DNA of 64,000 nt from NCBI GenBank assembly GCA_004026145.2, contig CP034975.1, positions 4,958,267-5,022,266 on the forward strand, given 5' to 3'. The notes beneath the pieces are model-generated. The model was not told the DNA's origin and ran no database searches. It saw only the letters and a program-made list of their open reading frames with translations. Of the stretch, positions 63,301-64,000 are shown in pieces. Source of the DNA: Takifugu bimaculatus (lineage: Eukaryota > Chordata > Actinopteri > Tetraodontiformes > Tetraodontidae). Each line of letters starts with the position of its first letter. The first letter of the stretch is position 1. The translations under genes and the position numbers were made by a program.

Positions 63301-64000
63301 GGGTGAGAGAGGGGGGTGAGAGAGGGAAGGGGGGGTGAGCAGGGGTCTGACACCCCCGGTTTGTTTACCCGTCTGATACTGTCCTCATCCGACTCGGAAC
63401 ACTGGGATCTGTAGCGTTGGTGGACCTGCGTAGCGACAGAACATGAAACATCAAAGCCACAGGCAGAGGATCAAAGGCCACACAGCTAAAAGCATGAATC
63501 ATCATCTGGCGAGGATGCTCCGACAGTCAAGGTCAGTCAAGGTCAGCGAAGGTCGTTACCCCGTCCATGTGGTCGTTGGGGTCGCCTTCGCTCCGCCGCT
63601 CGCTGGGGTAGCCGCTGTCGCCGCCATTCTCGTCCTAAAGGTCACAAACCAGAAAGATGAGTGGACGCCAGGCTGAGTCATGTGACCCGAGGTCATCAGG
63701 TCATATCAAGGCTCTGCTCAGCCCCCCCCCCAACAGGCAGACCCAACACCAGAACCGGCTCCTGGGACCAAACCTCCGTCCCCTCTGAACCCGTCAGAAC
63801 CTTTGGTGCTTCTCACCTTGTGTTCGCCTGCGTTGGTACCGTACTGGCGTTCATGCTCGTTCATGCCTGGAACATAAAGCAAGCAACACGTGTGGATGTC
63901 CAGAACAGTTCTGGTTCTGGTTCGGTGCAGTAAATATGCGGACGGGTCCAGAGATCCGTGCAGACCTTGTGGAGAACACGGAAGGATGAGGGGGGAGCAG
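60303..64000 (-). CDS. eef2k: eef2k (eukaryotic elongation factor 2 kinase), C-terminal part
   Basis: Calcium/calmodulin-dependent alpha-kinase that phosphorylates eEF2 and slows translation elongation. Exons seen on the minus strand: 64000-63966 (continues off the window), 63866-63817, 63634-63560, 63425-63369, 61640-61509, 61146-60958, 60886-60762, 60666-60488 and 60412-60303 (stop at 60305-60303). All join in frame, about 316 residues. They cover the regulatory linker (DSGYPSERRSEGDPNDH, SESDEDSIRR) and the C-terminal SEL1-like helical region. Landmarks there are ILGKVHLAMVHYHEGGRFCE, WDQESAMFHLE, GFKYLLQAAEAGDRSSMIVV, MTDYDEGGEFDGMQEEPRYL and the eEF2-binding tail QYYMKAEEAWAAMEE. The alpha-kinase catalytic domain lies beyond the right edge. 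The two exons nearest the right edge rest mainly on splice phase and are less sure. Confidence 0.95.
61470..61490 (+). repeat. Poly-C run in eef2k intron
   Basis: Around 20 C next to the exon ending at 61509. On the transcript strand it is poly-G just inside the intron donor. Confidence 0.85.
62005..62042. repeat. 38-bp perfect palindrome
   Basis: Arms of 19 bases (62005-62023 and 62024-62042) are exact reverse complements around the centre CAGCTG. The region is made of CGGCCGTGCA repeats, giving several GTGCAC sites. Confidence 0.93.
62170..63345 (+). repeat. Purine-rich minisatellite (GGTGAGAGAGGAG-type)
   Basis: About 1.2 kb, nearly all G and A on the + strand with a T in each GTGAGA. 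The unit is about 15-19 bases and irregular. On the eef2k transcript strand it is C/T-rich. The 481-codon minus frame across it is a repeat artefact. Confidence 0.93.

Larger units (their letters stand above)
61641..63368 (-). other. eef2k intron holding a palindrome and a purine minisatellite
   Basis: A 1.7-kb intron, long compared with its 90-250 base neighbours, because of a 1.2-kb tandem array (62170-63345). Bounded on the minus strand by GTAAAC and TCATCCAG. Confidence 0.85.

Noticed and set aside
61908..63353. 481-codon minus-strand frame rich in S, P and L
   Set aside because: It lies entirely across the purine minisatellite and consists of repeated SLTPPLSP-type units; it is intronic to eef2k and a repeat artefact.

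Overview
The window is vertebrate nuclear DNA, most likely from a ray-finned (teleost) fish. It has spliced genes with GT-AG introns, many long (CA)n/(GT)n and tetranucleotide microsatellites, remnants of fish-type LINE/SINE repeats, and the linked wnt6-wnt10a pair. Coordinates 10528-10627 and 54891-54990 are 100-N assembly gaps.

Layout. From 1 to about 18.1 kb I see no gene, only repeats and microsatellites. From 18.9 to 32.9 kb lies a complete four-exon wnt6 on the + strand (355 residues, 24 cysteines after the signal peptide). From 32.9 to 45.2 kb is non-coding spacer. From 45.3 to 52.3 kb are the first three exons of wnt10a (+). Its last exon, which carries the acylation motif and the C-terminal cysteine-rich domain, is absent before the gap at 54.9 kb. 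Right of that gap the DNA changes character: more G+C and CpG, and short introns. It carries two minus-strand genes in tandem. eef2k has its C-terminal half here (64000 down to 60303) and continues beyond the window. polr3e has exons from 57895 down to the gap at 54991, where it is cut inside an exon. The two share a repeat-rich interval (59.06-60.3 kb) containing a 15-bp minisatellite and a probable ZNF143/ETS/GC-box promoter for polr3e.

How the genes work. wnt6 and wnt10a encode secreted, lipid-modified Wnt ligands of adjacent origin that act through Frizzled receptors. eef2k encodes the calmodulin-dependent kinase that phosphorylates elongation factor 2. polr3e encodes an RNA polymerase III subunit. 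The eef2k-polr3e order is the same as in human (16p12). The wnt6-wnt10a order is the same as in human (2q35). The junction of the two blocks falls exactly on an unsized gap at which both wnt10a and polr3e are truncated.

I found no evidence of a new biological system. The observations most worth checking are: the 54.9 kb gap as a possible misjoin; four apparent frame breaks in the exons nearest that gap; the minisatellites in and between polr3e and eef2k; and a 38-bp palindrome beside a 1.2-kb purine tract in an eef2k intron.
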